Part shown: positions 27,501-34,106 of the stretch, piece after piece
How positions within the stretch are numbered: the stretch's first letter is position 1
How the letters are laid out: each line of letters opens with the position of its first letter
Source of the DNA: a virus
Length of the DNA: 46,471 nucleotides
IMG/VR virus record: IMGVR_UViG_3300031857_000349
Location: 1-46,471 of that record
Direction: 5' to 3' (one strand)
Made by a program: the position numbers and the translations under genes
The notes under the pieces: generated by a model
The model's input: only the letters and a program-made list of their open reading frames with translations
The model's database searches: none
Told to the model about the DNA's origin: nothing

Positions 27501-28449
27501 ACCAGAGAAACCTACCACAGAACCAGAAACTACGCCAAAAAAAGGACGTGGAAAAAAACCTGACGAAAAAGCACTTGGTCGTGCTAAATCTGTACTAGGG
27601 CAAAAAGTTCGTAATCCAAAAACGGGTCGGGATATCTTGGTGGCAACTGCATTAAAGTACCCAGAAGATGAACCTGTACGAAAGGCGGCTGAACGTATGG
27701 TACAACAAGCAATGGCGGAAAAAAATGAAATATTATCCGAAGGAAAAGCACCAAAAAAACTTAAGGTATATACACACATCCGTGAATATACCGATGAAGA
27801 TTTGGAATATGAAAAAGACGAATATTTTAATAATGAACGAACATTTGAAGCATTTCCAGATTTAGCAGATTCAGCAGATGAATTAAAAAAATTAATTTCT
27901 AATGCGGCAAGTGAAGTACTAGAAGTGGAAGAACTACAAGCATTAGAAAATAGTGATGTTGGGGAGGTCTTACGTGGTGAAAATAAGATGAAAGTATTAA
28001 AAAATCTTATTAGTAAAGAAAAAGACGTAAAAGGATTACTTAGTGATATTAAAAATAAGAAGCCGATTGCCATGCCAATTATTATTAAGCACACCAACGG
28101 ATACTACTTATTGGGGGGAAACACTCGGTTGTCAGTCCTTGCGGCAATTGGACATACAATGCCTGTGAAAGTTTTGGGTCAAGCAAGTCCATATCCATCC
28201 CCGTATGTAGTTGGAAAGTCGGGAGACGTAAAAAAGACGGGTAAGAAAAAGACAGGAAACAAAGATTTATTTAAAAAGTTAATGCAGATGCGTATCACTA
28301 ATCCTGAGACGGGTAATCAAGTCAAAGTGGATACGGCAATGGATTATGATAGATTACATCCTGCTCATAAAGCAGCAATGGCGTTTATTCGTCAACACAT
28401 GAAAGGAATTTCCAACCGAGCAGGTATACCAAAAAACAGAAATGACTAA
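24514..28449 (+). CDS. Multi-domain 'polyvalent' protein with capsid-targeting-like leader, 1311 aa
   Basis: Domains in order: leader MNIESLLYE (1-9, L-Y-E then A); a basic segment with HDVHHPNG (204-211) and DHGRDK (223-228); a zincin-type peptidase, H301-E-L-A-H305 with candidate third ligand E328 in ENNANAIAG; a ligase-like covalent nucleotidyltransferase with motif I K400-M-D-G, ARNKG (418-422), FHGTLE (503-508), SEGLIF (731-736) and YKLTGAF (743-749), split by a helical insert of about 220 residues; a Pro/Glu linker; an NMNAT-like domain (GRFQPYHAGH 807-816, ISGTQLR 939-945); a NP.TG repeat (1033-1067 and again 1262-1297); and a ParB-like segment (LGGNTRLSVLAAIG 1200-1213). All motifs look intact. 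I infer that it is packaged in the head and injected. Activities are inferred from motifs, and substrates are unknown. Confidence 0.75.
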   Translation: MNIESLLYEALQLPSTNRAHINALRYILHKEVSVDLKFLAAQSLTEIHNQYNWWITERGLDESCIVGPNDSAATVRKKCKKAFKHGEKVYPMHWIYAVSGSPMASGLGEEHNPYDSPDYALNGFTGTFKKKQDPEDKETLTRRFADLDPIEEEKSSTERVRRYYKRHPEKVRKYLKDTVKDRVARNRDRAKAIKKHGKEKMKNHDVHHPNGPQNGGARLAKKDHGRDKVNEEYSPDVISSTIQEFVNFAVQKLQLQTLPTVTIIPSSDHMTSLGYYDPMTKQINVVVEGRLLADILRTLAHELAHRKQDELGLITNPMIDGATGSPIENNANAIAGILLRQYGQSNPRIFMTEGLLMEGGAHGHLAHPFEDTDLSFDDFDEMISRSLVGNLEKEGPVVEKMDGQNIAFTVRDGKVVFARNKGHVKNRAEKALSAEELAKMFAGRGEISDAFAKAAEDIEVAMSKLSPEEIEQVFGDGRRVMSTEIIYPGTRNVIPYDKTVLVFHGTLEHDDDGEKVGVQNTENGQIIANAVTKANADKQRTFGISGPRTVAISDQVTEEMQQVYTRLSQKLEDLRAQYNLKPSATLHDYLEEWWNEQLTEIESQQGFKFTNQERAGLIARWIDNDKKFGVKNLSDEKKEWFREFEKNDLTPMLKQSVKPVEQVFLTAGVYALKRVVEFLSANNPAMAEELKKQFVDSIRGIQQAGGPGKLQKLEYELARLKELGIDNVVPSEGLIFTYNGNPYKLTGAFAPVNQIIGTMKYDRAPEKPEASSTEPQKTEAPPEKAQDEPVQPETPVQPPKPIAIYPGRFQPYHAGHHVTYEALVEKFGRENVYVVSSDKQDSITSPFGFSDKQEIMTSMFDIPEDRIIQVKNPYNPIEVTKGLPEGTPVIFAVGEKDAQRLGGKYFQKYDPNEKMLGYKQAGYVWIGPPPNLEVNGKEISGTQLRAVMGDPAITDRAKQEIFIKIYGKFDKNIFDKVVKKTSDAEEARKLTDMHGKPEKPTTEPETTPKKGRGKKPDEKALGRAKSVLGQKVRNPKTGRDILVATALKYPEDEPVRKAAERMVQQAMAEKNEILSEGKAPKKLKVYTHIREYTDEDLEYEKDEYFNNERTFEAFPDLADSADELKKLISNAASEVLEVEELQALENSDVGEVLRGENKMKVLKNLISKEKDVKGLLSDIKNKKPIAMPIIIKHTNGYYLLGGNTRLSVLAAIGHTMPVKVLGQASPYPSPYVVGKSGDVKKTGKKKTGNKDLFKKLMQMRITNPETGNQVKVDTAMDYDRLHPAHKAAMAFIRQHMKGISNRAGIPKNRND

Positions 28450-28458
28450 GGGGTTATT

Positions 28459-29049
28459 ATGGCAGATCATGAAGCAATTAATAATGTACGACGAAAAATT
28501 AATGAAGTAATGAAAAAAACCGACGAACGTATCGTCGTCGGGTGGCGCCCAGAATTGGCAGAAAAACGAAACGAAGGTGATGTGTGGGAAGATTTGGATG
28601 GAAAGAAATGGACGATTAAAAATGGTATTAAGCAAAACGTTACGAAACTAGACGGAGCAAAAACGCCATGGTTCTGTCCTATGTGTAGTAAAGCAATGAG
28701 TCACCGATTTGATACAAAATTTTGGATGTTACAGGGCAAATGCATGGACTGCGTTATTAAGGAAGAAACAGAAATCCGTCGCCAGGGAAAATGGAAAGAA
28801 TACGAACGAAAAAAACTTCAACAAAATTATGTTGCTTCACTAAAAGATCATATCAATGAATTACAAGATTATCATGATACGGTAACTGCTCCATCTTTTG
28901 TCCACGCGGATGAAGAAAAAATACTCATGATAGAAAAATGGGATGTTGATATAAACAAAATAAAAACGGATCTTCAAAAAGATATTGAAGAGTTAACAAA
29001 ACACCTCGCAGAGTGTGAAGCGGAGATGATGTATGGACAAAGTGATTGA
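28459..29049 (+). CDS. Hypothetical zinc-binding, coiled-coil protein, 196 aa
   Basis: A strong AAGGGG ribosome binding site precedes ATG 28459. The N-terminal part contains VGWRPELAEKRNEGDVWEDL, then a four-cysteine zinc-ribbon-like module (CPMC at about 73-76 and CMDC at about 94-97) with KTPWFCPMCSKAM. The C-terminal half is a long charged helix or coiled coil. Position two genes before the large terminase is where T4 has gp16, the small terminase, but the zinc module is not a known feature of that family. I therefore do not assign it. It overlaps the next gene by 17 bases. Confidence 0.6.
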   Translation: MADHEAINNVRRKINEVMKKTDERIVVGWRPELAEKRNEGDVWEDLDGKKWTIKNGIKQNVTKLDGAKTPWFCPMCSKAMSHRFDTKFWMLQGKCMDCVIKEETEIRRQGKWKEYERKKLQQNYVASLKDHINELQDYHDTVTAPSFVHADEEKILMIEKWDVDINKIKTDLQKDIEELTKHLAECEAEMMYGQSD

Positions 29050-29692
29050 TGCATTTAGAAAATTGATAAAAGATTTTGCCAAGATGCCACAACCAACACA
29101 ACTAATAGTGGCGTGCGTGTTGGTTGTTGCTGCATTTAGTACTGGTCAATGTAACAGTGATTCCAAACTTAATCAATTTAGACAAGAATTTGCAAAACTA
29201 CAAAAAGAAGCAAACACGGCAAAACAATTTGCGGATAGCACCAATAATATAGTCATTCGCTTAACAACAGAATCACAGCAAAAAGATAAACAAATTGCAT
29301 CATTGACGGTCACTATAGATGTTACAAATAAGCAACGATCTATTCTCAAGGGAAGCCTTTCCAGATTAGAGGATAGTTTAGAGGTAACCAAAGACACAGC
29401 ACAAATGGTAGCAATACAAGAAGGAATTATTTATAACTTAAAAGAACAAGTGTCCAACGCAGAATCGGTTATCGGACAACAAAAAGAAGTTATAACGGCA
29501 CAACAATTTAAAATCACCAAGTTAGACAGTGCCGTAGCAATTGCAACACAGCGTGGCGATAGTTTACAAACAGTTGTTACTAAATTGATTACTATGCCAA
29601 AACCACCACGTCAATGGATTAGTAAGAAGACCGCTGGTATGATTTCATTTGCAGCAGGTGTCATTATTGGAGATCGGTTGGCAGGGAGATGA
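29033..29692 (+). CDS. Membrane-anchored coiled-coil protein, 219 aa (spanin-like?)
   Basis: Residues 20-37 (PTQLIVACVLVVAAFSTG) form a membrane-spanning helix. Residues 45-180 are a long Gln/Lys-rich coiled coil, and the C-terminus has a second weakly hydrophobic stretch (GMISFAAGVIIGDRLAGR). An N-terminal anchor followed by a periplasmic coiled coil is the layout of an inner-membrane spanin (Rz-like). However, no partner outer-membrane lipoprotein gene is visible nearby, and the cysteine at about residue 40 is not in a good lipobox. It overlaps the preceding gene and ends one base before the terminase ATG. Lysis or membrane-associated structural roles are both open. Confidence 0.55.
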   Translation: MDKVIDAFRKLIKDFAKMPQPTQLIVACVLVVAAFSTGQCNSDSKLNQFRQEFAKLQKEANTAKQFADSTNNIVIRLTTESQQKDKQIASLTVTIDVTNKQRSILKGSLSRLEDSLEVTKDTAQMVAIQEGIIYNLKEQVSNAESVIGQQKEVITAQQFKITKLDSAVAIATQRGDSLQTVVTKLITMPKPPRQWISKKTAGMISFAAGVIIGDRLAGR

Positions 29693-29693
29693 G

Positions 29694-31271
29694 ATGTCGC
29701 AAGATTTAAAAGAAATTATTAAACAAGAATACAAAAAATGTGCAACCAATCCTGCATATTTTTTGTCTAAGTATTCTTACATTCAACATCCAACCCGTGG
29801 TCGGATGTTGTTTGATTTGTACCATTACCAAAAAGATGCACTGAAAGATTTTGACAATCATGATTATAATATTGTACTCAAGGGTCGGCAGATTGGTATT
29901 TCTACATTGGTTGCTGGATACTCACTGTGGCTCTTGTTATTTCACCGAGACAAAAATATTCTCGTTATTGCCACCAAACAAGAAACTGCAAAGAACTTGG
30001 TAACGAAAGTACGATTCATGCATCAAAATCTTCCTGTGTGGCTACGGGGAAGTGTAACTACTGATAATAAACTCTCCTTACAGTTCGCAAACGGATCACA
30101 AATTAAAGCAGTGGCAAGTAGTAAAGATGCGGGTCGTTCTGAGGCACTGTCTCTCCTTATTCTTGACGAGGCCGCATTCATTGACGATGCAGAAATTATT
30201 TGGACAGCTGCATCCAGTACGTTATCTACGGGTGGTAAAGCCATTCTTTTATCCACCCCAAATGGCATTGGTAATTTTTTTCATAAGATGTGGCAACAAG
30301 CAGAAAATAAATCAAATGGATTTAATCCCATTCTCCTAGATTGGCGGGTCCATCCAGAACGTGATCAAGCATGGCGTGATCGTCAAACAGAATTAATGGG
30401 TGAAATGGAAGCATCTCAAGAACACGATGCATCCTTTATTTTCTCGGGTAACACAGTTATACCGCCGGATATTATTGAGTTTTATAAAAAGACTTATGTG
30501 CAAGAACCCATCTCCAAACAAGGATTTGATGGGAACTTATGGATCTGGGAATATCCGTTGGCTGGAAAATCGTATGTAGTATGTGCTGACGTTGCACGAG
30601 GTGACGGCGAAGATTATTCTACTTTCCATGTTATTGACGTTGAAAAATCTGTACAAGTTGCCGAATACAAAGGAAAGGTGGAAACAAAACAATTCGGTAA
30701 TATGTTGGTATCTATCGCCACAGAATACAATGATGCACTATTAATACCTGATAATAGTTCTATTGGATGGAACTGTATTCAACAAATTATTGATCGGGGA
30801 TACAGAAATCTTTTTTACATGTCACGAGATTTACAATATGTAGACGTAGAACATCAGGTAACGGGTAGATATGCTCGTGATGAACGAAACATGGTACCAG
30901 GCTTCATGATTTCCCAACGCACTCGTCCATTAATCATCGCTCGACTAAAAGAATATATGTTGGATAACTCGTTTACAATTCGGTCTGGACGGATGATTGC
31001 TGAACTAGAAACATTTATTTGGAAAAACGGTCGTCCAGAAGCATTGCAGGGATATAATGACGATTTAGTGTTGGCGTTGTGTATTGGACTATGGGTTCGT
31101 GATACAGCCTTACGATTACGAATGGAAGGAATAGAATTGACAAAAATGGCGTTGGATAAAACATCGTATAACACTGTTCCCTTCGTACAACGTGGTGGAT
31201 TACAAGAAAATCCCTATGAAATGCCCATCGGTGACGACCGGACAGAAAATATCAGTTGGTTGATTGGATAA
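29694..31271 (+). CDS. 17: Terminase large subunit (gp17-like packaging ATPase-nuclease), 525 aa
   Basis: This motor pumps DNA into the prohead and cuts the concatemer. I start it at ATG 29694, directly after the previous stop and behind AGGGAG, rather than at 29649 inside the upstream gene. The ATPase domain has the T4-type Walker A VLKGRQIGIST (61-71), Walker B LLILDE (154-159) and coupling motif LLSTPNG (185-191). The RNase-H-like nuclease shows D299 (CADVARGDGEDYS), D353 (LIPDNSSIGW) and a late YNDDLVLAL acidic pair. Length is close to the family's usual size. Sheath and tube genes, which follow gp17 in T4, are not next. A 5.4-kb block of small genes is. Confidence 0.92.
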   Translation: MSQDLKEIIKQEYKKCATNPAYFLSKYSYIQHPTRGRMLFDLYHYQKDALKDFDNHDYNIVLKGRQIGISTLVAGYSLWLLLFHRDKNILVIATKQETAKNLVTKVRFMHQNLPVWLRGSVTTDNKLSLQFANGSQIKAVASSKDAGRSEALSLLILDEAAFIDDAEIIWTAASSTLSTGGKAILLSTPNGIGNFFHKMWQQAENKSNGFNPILLDWRVHPERDQAWRDRQTELMGEMEASQEHDASFIFSGNTVIPPDIIEFYKKTYVQEPISKQGFDGNLWIWEYPLAGKSYVVCADVARGDGEDYSTFHVIDVEKSVQVAEYKGKVETKQFGNMLVSIATEYNDALLIPDNSSIGWNCIQQIIDRGYRNLFYMSRDLQYVDVEHQVTGRYARDERNMVPGFMISQRTRPLIIARLKEYMLDNSFTIRSGRMIAELETFIWKNGRPEALQGYNDDLVLALCIGLWVRDTALRLRMEGIELTKMALDKTSYNTVPFVQRGGLQENPYEMPIGDDRTENISWLIG

Positions 31272-31297
31272 TTTTGTAGTATTAGGAAACAGAGTTA

Positions 31298-31305
31298 TAT
31301 TTATA
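31298..31305 (+). promoter_or_regulatory. Candidate phage late-promoter element TATTTATA (site D)
   Basis: The octamer lies in the 69-base gap after the terminase, within GTTATATTTATATATTGATA, and ends 35 bases before ATG 31341. A GGAG ribosome binding site (31331-31334) lies between. It would drive the block of small genes up to the portal. Confidence 0.45.
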
Positions 31306-31340
31306 TATTGATATACTTTATCTACTCTACGGAGATTTGT

Positions 31341-31631
31341 ATGAAACGTAGTGAATTAGAAGAAATTATTATGGAAGAAATTTATAAGACACTGCACGAA
31401 GAACGTCTTATGAACGAACATGTACTTGACGAAAAATCCGTTCCAGAACCATATGATAGAAAAAATCGTCGTAGAATGAATAGATCACAAATTCTTCGTA
31501 GAGACAAGATAGGAAAAGCTATGAAGAAAAATAAAAAAATTGTTGCAAAATTTAAAAAGCAATATGGTAGTGAATGGATAGATTATTTATGGGCAACCGC
31601 AACGCATAACGCCATTAAGGGCGGAGAATAA
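31341..31631 (+). CDS. Small basic protein with capsid-targeting-like leader, 96 aa
   Basis: ATG 31341 is chosen because GGAG lies six bases upstream. An earlier in-frame ATG at 31308 overlaps the promoter-like element. The N-terminus MKRSELEEIIMEEIYKTL has an I-M-E site that resembles a gp21 cleavage point. The remainder is very basic (RKNRRRMNRSQILRRDKIGK) and ends IDYLWATATHNAIKGGE. A protein of this charge could bind packaged DNA. It is first in the row of small genes between terminase and portal. Function is not known. Head-internal location is inferred. Confidence 0.6.
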   Translation: MKRSELEEIIMEEIYKTLHEERLMNEHVLDEKSVPEPYDRKNRRRMNRSQILRRDKIGKAMKKNKKIVAKFKKQYGSEWIDYLWATATHNAIKGGE

Positions 31632-31633
31632 AT

Positions 31634-32503
31634 ATGATTAGAATGATGGGATTAGTGGACTTACGTCCTATAAAAACATTACGAAGTACCGTAGATATTG
31701 AAGAAGCGTTGGATCCGGTTGGAAAAGAAGATAGTGATGTTGATAATGATGGAGATACGGATAAGTCAGACGAATATTTAAAGAATCGTCGTGATGCAAT
31801 TTCCAAGAACGTTGACGAAGATTCTGCCCGTAACCAACTAATGGCAACGATAGTGAAGTGGAAGGGCGAAGATGGAAAAGATCATGAAGCAACATTAAAA
31901 TCCATCTACGGTAGCCCACAAACGTATCCAAAGGGATCTCCAGCTCGTCGTGCAGCAGACCAAATTTACGCACGTGCCAAGAATCCACAACAAGCACGTC
32001 CAGCACGAACATTTGCACCACCAAGAAAGTCCAGTAAATATAATTTTAGACCTGGTACAGATGACGAGTTTGAATATGAAAGAGACAAACGTGGTTTGTG
32101 GGGTGCTGATCTTGACGAAACGATTACTGAAGACGATAATCCACAGCCATCTAATGACCATGAAGTGTCGATGGCAAACAATTCATTAGATATTATTATT
32201 CAAAGTGCTAATGAATTAAAAACTAAATTAGGACAAGAAGAAAAAGATATTCCTGCGTGGATTCAAGATCATATCACAAATGCCGCTAATTTCATTCAAC
32301 AAGCAGCAAATAATTATCACGAGTACAATACGCCTGACCAACCACAACCTGATCAACTGGAACAAGAACCAATGAACGAAAAGGCTCCAGAAGGTTGGGA
32401 AGGTACTGTCAAGGCAATGAAAAAACATAAAGAAATTGACAACCCTTGGGCACTTGCATATTACATGAAGTCCAAGGGATATAAATCCCACAAGAGCGAA
32501 TAA
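31634..32503 (+). CDS. Modular internal-type protein with EF-hand/dockerin-like loop, 289 aa
   Basis: GGAG at 31622-31625 supports ATG 31634. Residues about 24-55 hold EALDPVGKEDSDVDNDGDTD followed by KSDEYLKNRR. The D-x-D-x-D-G-D-x-D run is a calcium-loop pattern known from small proteins of T4-like marine phages. A helical 'SPARRAADQIYARAK' unit follows, weakly like the repeat in the 1311-aa protein. Next come an acidic linker, a four-helix-like segment (WIQDHITNAANFIQQAANNY), and a C-terminal APEGWEGTVKAMKKHKEIDN / PWALAYYMKSKGYKSH module. Leader-like cleavage could occur at VDIEE-A. It is clearly a shuffled assembly of short modules. The biochemical role is unknown. Confidence 0.65.
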   Translation: MIRMMGLVDLRPIKTLRSTVDIEEALDPVGKEDSDVDNDGDTDKSDEYLKNRRDAISKNVDEDSARNQLMATIVKWKGEDGKDHEATLKSIYGSPQTYPKGSPARRAADQIYARAKNPQQARPARTFAPPRKSSKYNFRPGTDDEFEYERDKRGLWGADLDETITEDDNPQPSNDHEVSMANNSLDIIIQSANELKTKLGQEEKDIPAWIQDHITNAANFIQQAANNYHEYNTPDQPQPDQLEQEPMNEKAPEGWEGTVKAMKKHKEIDNPWALAYYMKSKGYKSHKSE

Positions 32504-32504
32504 T

Positions 32505-32867
32505 ATGGAACAGATTGCAAAGTTTCTTGGCACTTTGATGTCAAGTCGGACTCAGGCACACATCTTTCATCTTCAAACTCCATCATTTGCTGCACATAAA
32601 GCGTTAGATGATTATTATAGTCAAATTACTGACTTGATTGATTCGTATGCAGAAATGGCACAAGGTCGGTACGGGATTATTCGTGGATACGTCATGCAAG
32701 GTCAAATTTTTGAAGACGACACGGCAATTAAATATTTTGGCGGTTTGCAGAAGTTTGTGGACGGTATTCGCGGTTCTCTTCCACAAGACGGTGAATTGAA
32801 TAATACCGTAGATGAAATTTCAGGATTGATATCCAGTACATTATATAAACTTAAATTCCTCAAGTAA
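32505..32867 (+). CDS. Helical ferritin-like-looking protein, 120 aa
   Basis: The sequence is almost entirely helical, with the run SSRTQAHIFHLQTPSFAAHK, then ALDDYYSQITDLIDSYAEMA and a C-terminal LISSTLYKLKFLK. The spacing of H and E/D residues over four helices recalls small ferritin-like (Dps-type) proteins, and similar proteins exist in T4-like phages as a family of unknown function. I cannot confirm a metal site. It has no hydrophobic L/I-x-E leader, unlike most of its neighbours. It starts two bases after the previous stop and ends two bases before the next gene. Confidence 0.6.
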   Translation: MEQIAKFLGTLMSSRTQAHIFHLQTPSFAAHKALDDYYSQITDLIDSYAEMAQGRYGIIRGYVMQGQIFEDDTAIKYFGGLQKFVDGIRGSLPQDGELNNTVDEISGLISSTLYKLKFLK

Positions 32868-32868
32868 A

Positions 32869-33201
32869 ATGAAATACAAAGAATTTTACGAAGATATCTG
32901 TCGGTGTGATGAAGGATGTGGATGCGAAGAAACTACCAATGAATACACGGGTGATACGTTTAGTGCCCCCCAACCAGATTTTGATACGTATTCAACACAC
33001 AATCCCGACCCACATAAAAAGAAAATTGAAGAGTTGGTAGCATTATTAGAAAAGAATGTTCCAACAAGTCCTGATAAATGGGCAAAAGCAAAAGCCGCAG
33101 CTCGTGCTAAATTCAAAGTGTACCCTTCCGCTTACGCCAATCTCTGGGCAGCTAAGAAATATAAAAGTATGGGTGGTGGATGGAAGAAAGGAAAGAAGTG
33201 A
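32869..33201 (+). CDS. Small Cys-rich N-terminus, basic 'VYPSAYAN' module protein, 110 aa
   Basis: The N-terminus MKYKEFYED resembles a capsid-targeting leader (F-Y-E then D). It is followed by a five-cysteine cluster (CRCDEGCGCEE) that could bind metal. The C-terminal 45 residues carry KWAKAKAAARAKFKVYPSAY followed by ANLWAAKKYKSMGGGWKK. This basic helical module recurs in many phage small proteins and in polyvalent proteins, with no established activity. The gene is packed against both neighbours: two bases upstream, and an overlap of four bases with the next GTG start. Confidence 0.65.
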   Translation: MKYKEFYEDICRCDEGCGCEETTNEYTGDTFSAPQPDFDTYSTHNPDPHKKKIEELVALLEKNVPTSPDKWAKAKAAARAKFKVYPSAYANLWAAKKYKSMGGGWKKGKK

Positions 33202-33353
33202 TTAAATTAGTTGATATTATTTTGGAAAAGTGGACAAAGAAATATAAAAAGTCCATTAATTGCAGCAGTCCCAAAGGGTTTTCCCAACGAGCTCATTGCG
33301 CTGGTCGTAAAAAACGGAAGCGTGGGGGCACAACAAAATCCAAATCTGTATGA
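33198..33353 (+). CDS. 51-aa basic Cys-His mini-protein with targeting-like leader (GTG start)
   Basis: This gene starts at GTG 33198, overlapping the upstream stop as GTGA, and ends in TGA overlapping the next ATG as ATGA. These are the coupling signals used by its neighbours. The product opens MIKLVDIILE-K, a leader-like I-L-E site. It continues with INCSSPKGFSQRAHCAGRKK, a C-x11-H-C motif, and a basic tail. 'C..PKGFSQ.AHC.GRKK' recurs in small proteins of T4-like marine phages. A metal-binding, DNA-binding head-internal peptide is plausible. The function is not known. Confidence 0.65.
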   Translation: MIKLVDIILEKWTKKYKKSINCSSPKGFSQRAHCAGRKKRKRGGTTKSKSV

Positions 33354-33673
33354 TTAGTCTCACTGAATTGTTGGAAGACGTAGTAGAAGAACTTGACGAA
33401 AAATATAAAACCAAGGGTAACTTGGGCAAATGGCTTCGTCAAAAATGGGTGGATATTTCTCGTAAAGATAAAAGTGGGAAGCATCCACCGTGTGGCGCAT
33501 CTGCGGGTAAAAAGGAACGGAAGGGTGGTTCTGCGAAATATCCGAAATGTCGTCCAGCTCGTTCAGCGGCAGCAATGAGCAAGGGTGAAAAACGATCAGC
33601 AGTTGTTCGTAAACGTAAAGCGGGAAATCCTGGCGGGAAACCTACGATGGTCGCAACATATAAAAAGAGTTAA
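33350..33673 (+). CDS. Small basic protein with targeting-like leader and Cys motif, 107 aa
   Basis: The N-terminus MISLTELLEDVVEELDEK matches the leaders of its neighbours (L-L-E). The body contains NLGKWLRQKWVDISRKDKSG, then HPPCGASAGKK...YPKCRPARSA with paired cysteines, and ends with the strongly basic KRSAVVRKRKAGNPGGKPTM. The WVDI...CG...YPKC...KRKAGNPGGKP order is common in phage accessory proteins, with no assigned activity. Its net positive charge suits packaging with DNA. The start overlaps the previous stop by four bases and the next ATG follows after four bases. Confidence 0.65.
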   Translation: MISLTELLEDVVEELDEKYKTKGNLGKWLRQKWVDISRKDKSGKHPPCGASAGKKERKGGSAKYPKCRPARSAAAMSKGEKRSAVVRKRKAGNPGGKPTMVATYKKS

Positions 33674-33677
33674 TACT

Positions 33678-34100
33678 ATGGATAATATTAATGAAGCTTG
33701 TTGGGAAGGATATAAGCAGGTGGGAATGAAAGAAAAGGGTGGTAAGATGGTTCCCAATTGTGTCCCCTTAGACGAAAGTTGTATATATGACGGTGAATTT
33801 TGTCCTGCATGTCTTGCCAAGTATATCTTAGAAAACAAAAAAGCAGGATACTTAGAAGAAGCCGAATACCAAGGACGCAAGGTTCCTTTAGGTAAACCAA
33901 TGCGCGGCGATGTAAAAAAATTCAAAGTATTTGTCAAAGACCCCTCGACAGGCAATGTCAAAAAGGTTAATTTTGGCGATAAGACTATGAGAATTAAAAA
34001 GTCTAATCCTGCTCGTCGCAAGTCATTCAGAGCACGTCACAATTGTTCTAATCCTGGTCCACGAACAAAAGCAAGATTTTGGTCGTGCAAAAAATGGTAA
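33678..34100 (+). CDS. Two-module basic Cys protein, copy A1 of the tandem duplication, 140 aa
   Basis: I choose ATG 33678, five bases after the upstream stop, over an ATG at 33585 lying inside the previous gene. The N-terminus MDNINEACWEGYKQVGMKEK then GGKMVPNCVP is a recurrent phage module, and N-I-N-E-A resembles the gp23 leader FINEAG. A CPAC pair follows. The last 55 residues (KDPSTGNVKKVNFGD, MRIKKSNPARRKSFRARHNC, then SNPGPRTKARFWSCKKW) form a basic two-Cys module. That module is duplicated as an independent gene at 35226-35402. Function unknown. DNA or metal binding is possible. Confidence 0.65.
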   Translation: MDNINEACWEGYKQVGMKEKGGKMVPNCVPLDESCIYDGEFCPACLAKYILENKKAGYLEEAEYQGRKVPLGKPMRGDVKKFKVFVKDPSTGNVKKVNFGDKTMRIKKSNPARRKSFRARHNCSNPGPRTKARFWSCKKW

Positions 34101-34106
34101 ACTACT

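Noticed and set aside
27117-28097. Long minus-strand open frame (326 codons) opposite the 1311-aa gene
   Set aside because: It lies wholly antisense to a protein with intact domain motifs. Its product is Ser/Phe/Ile-rich low-complexity sequence, as expected from reading Glu/Lys-rich codons backwards.
29140-29160. Lipoprotein signal around Cys40 of the 29033 product
   Set aside because: The residues before the cysteine (T-G-Q) do not fit a lipobox, so I treat the hydrophobic segment as a plain membrane anchor.
31308-31340. Earlier in-frame ATG for the 31341 gene
   Set aside because: It would put coding sequence across the promoter-like element, lacks a ribosome binding site and removes the leader pattern shared with neighbours.
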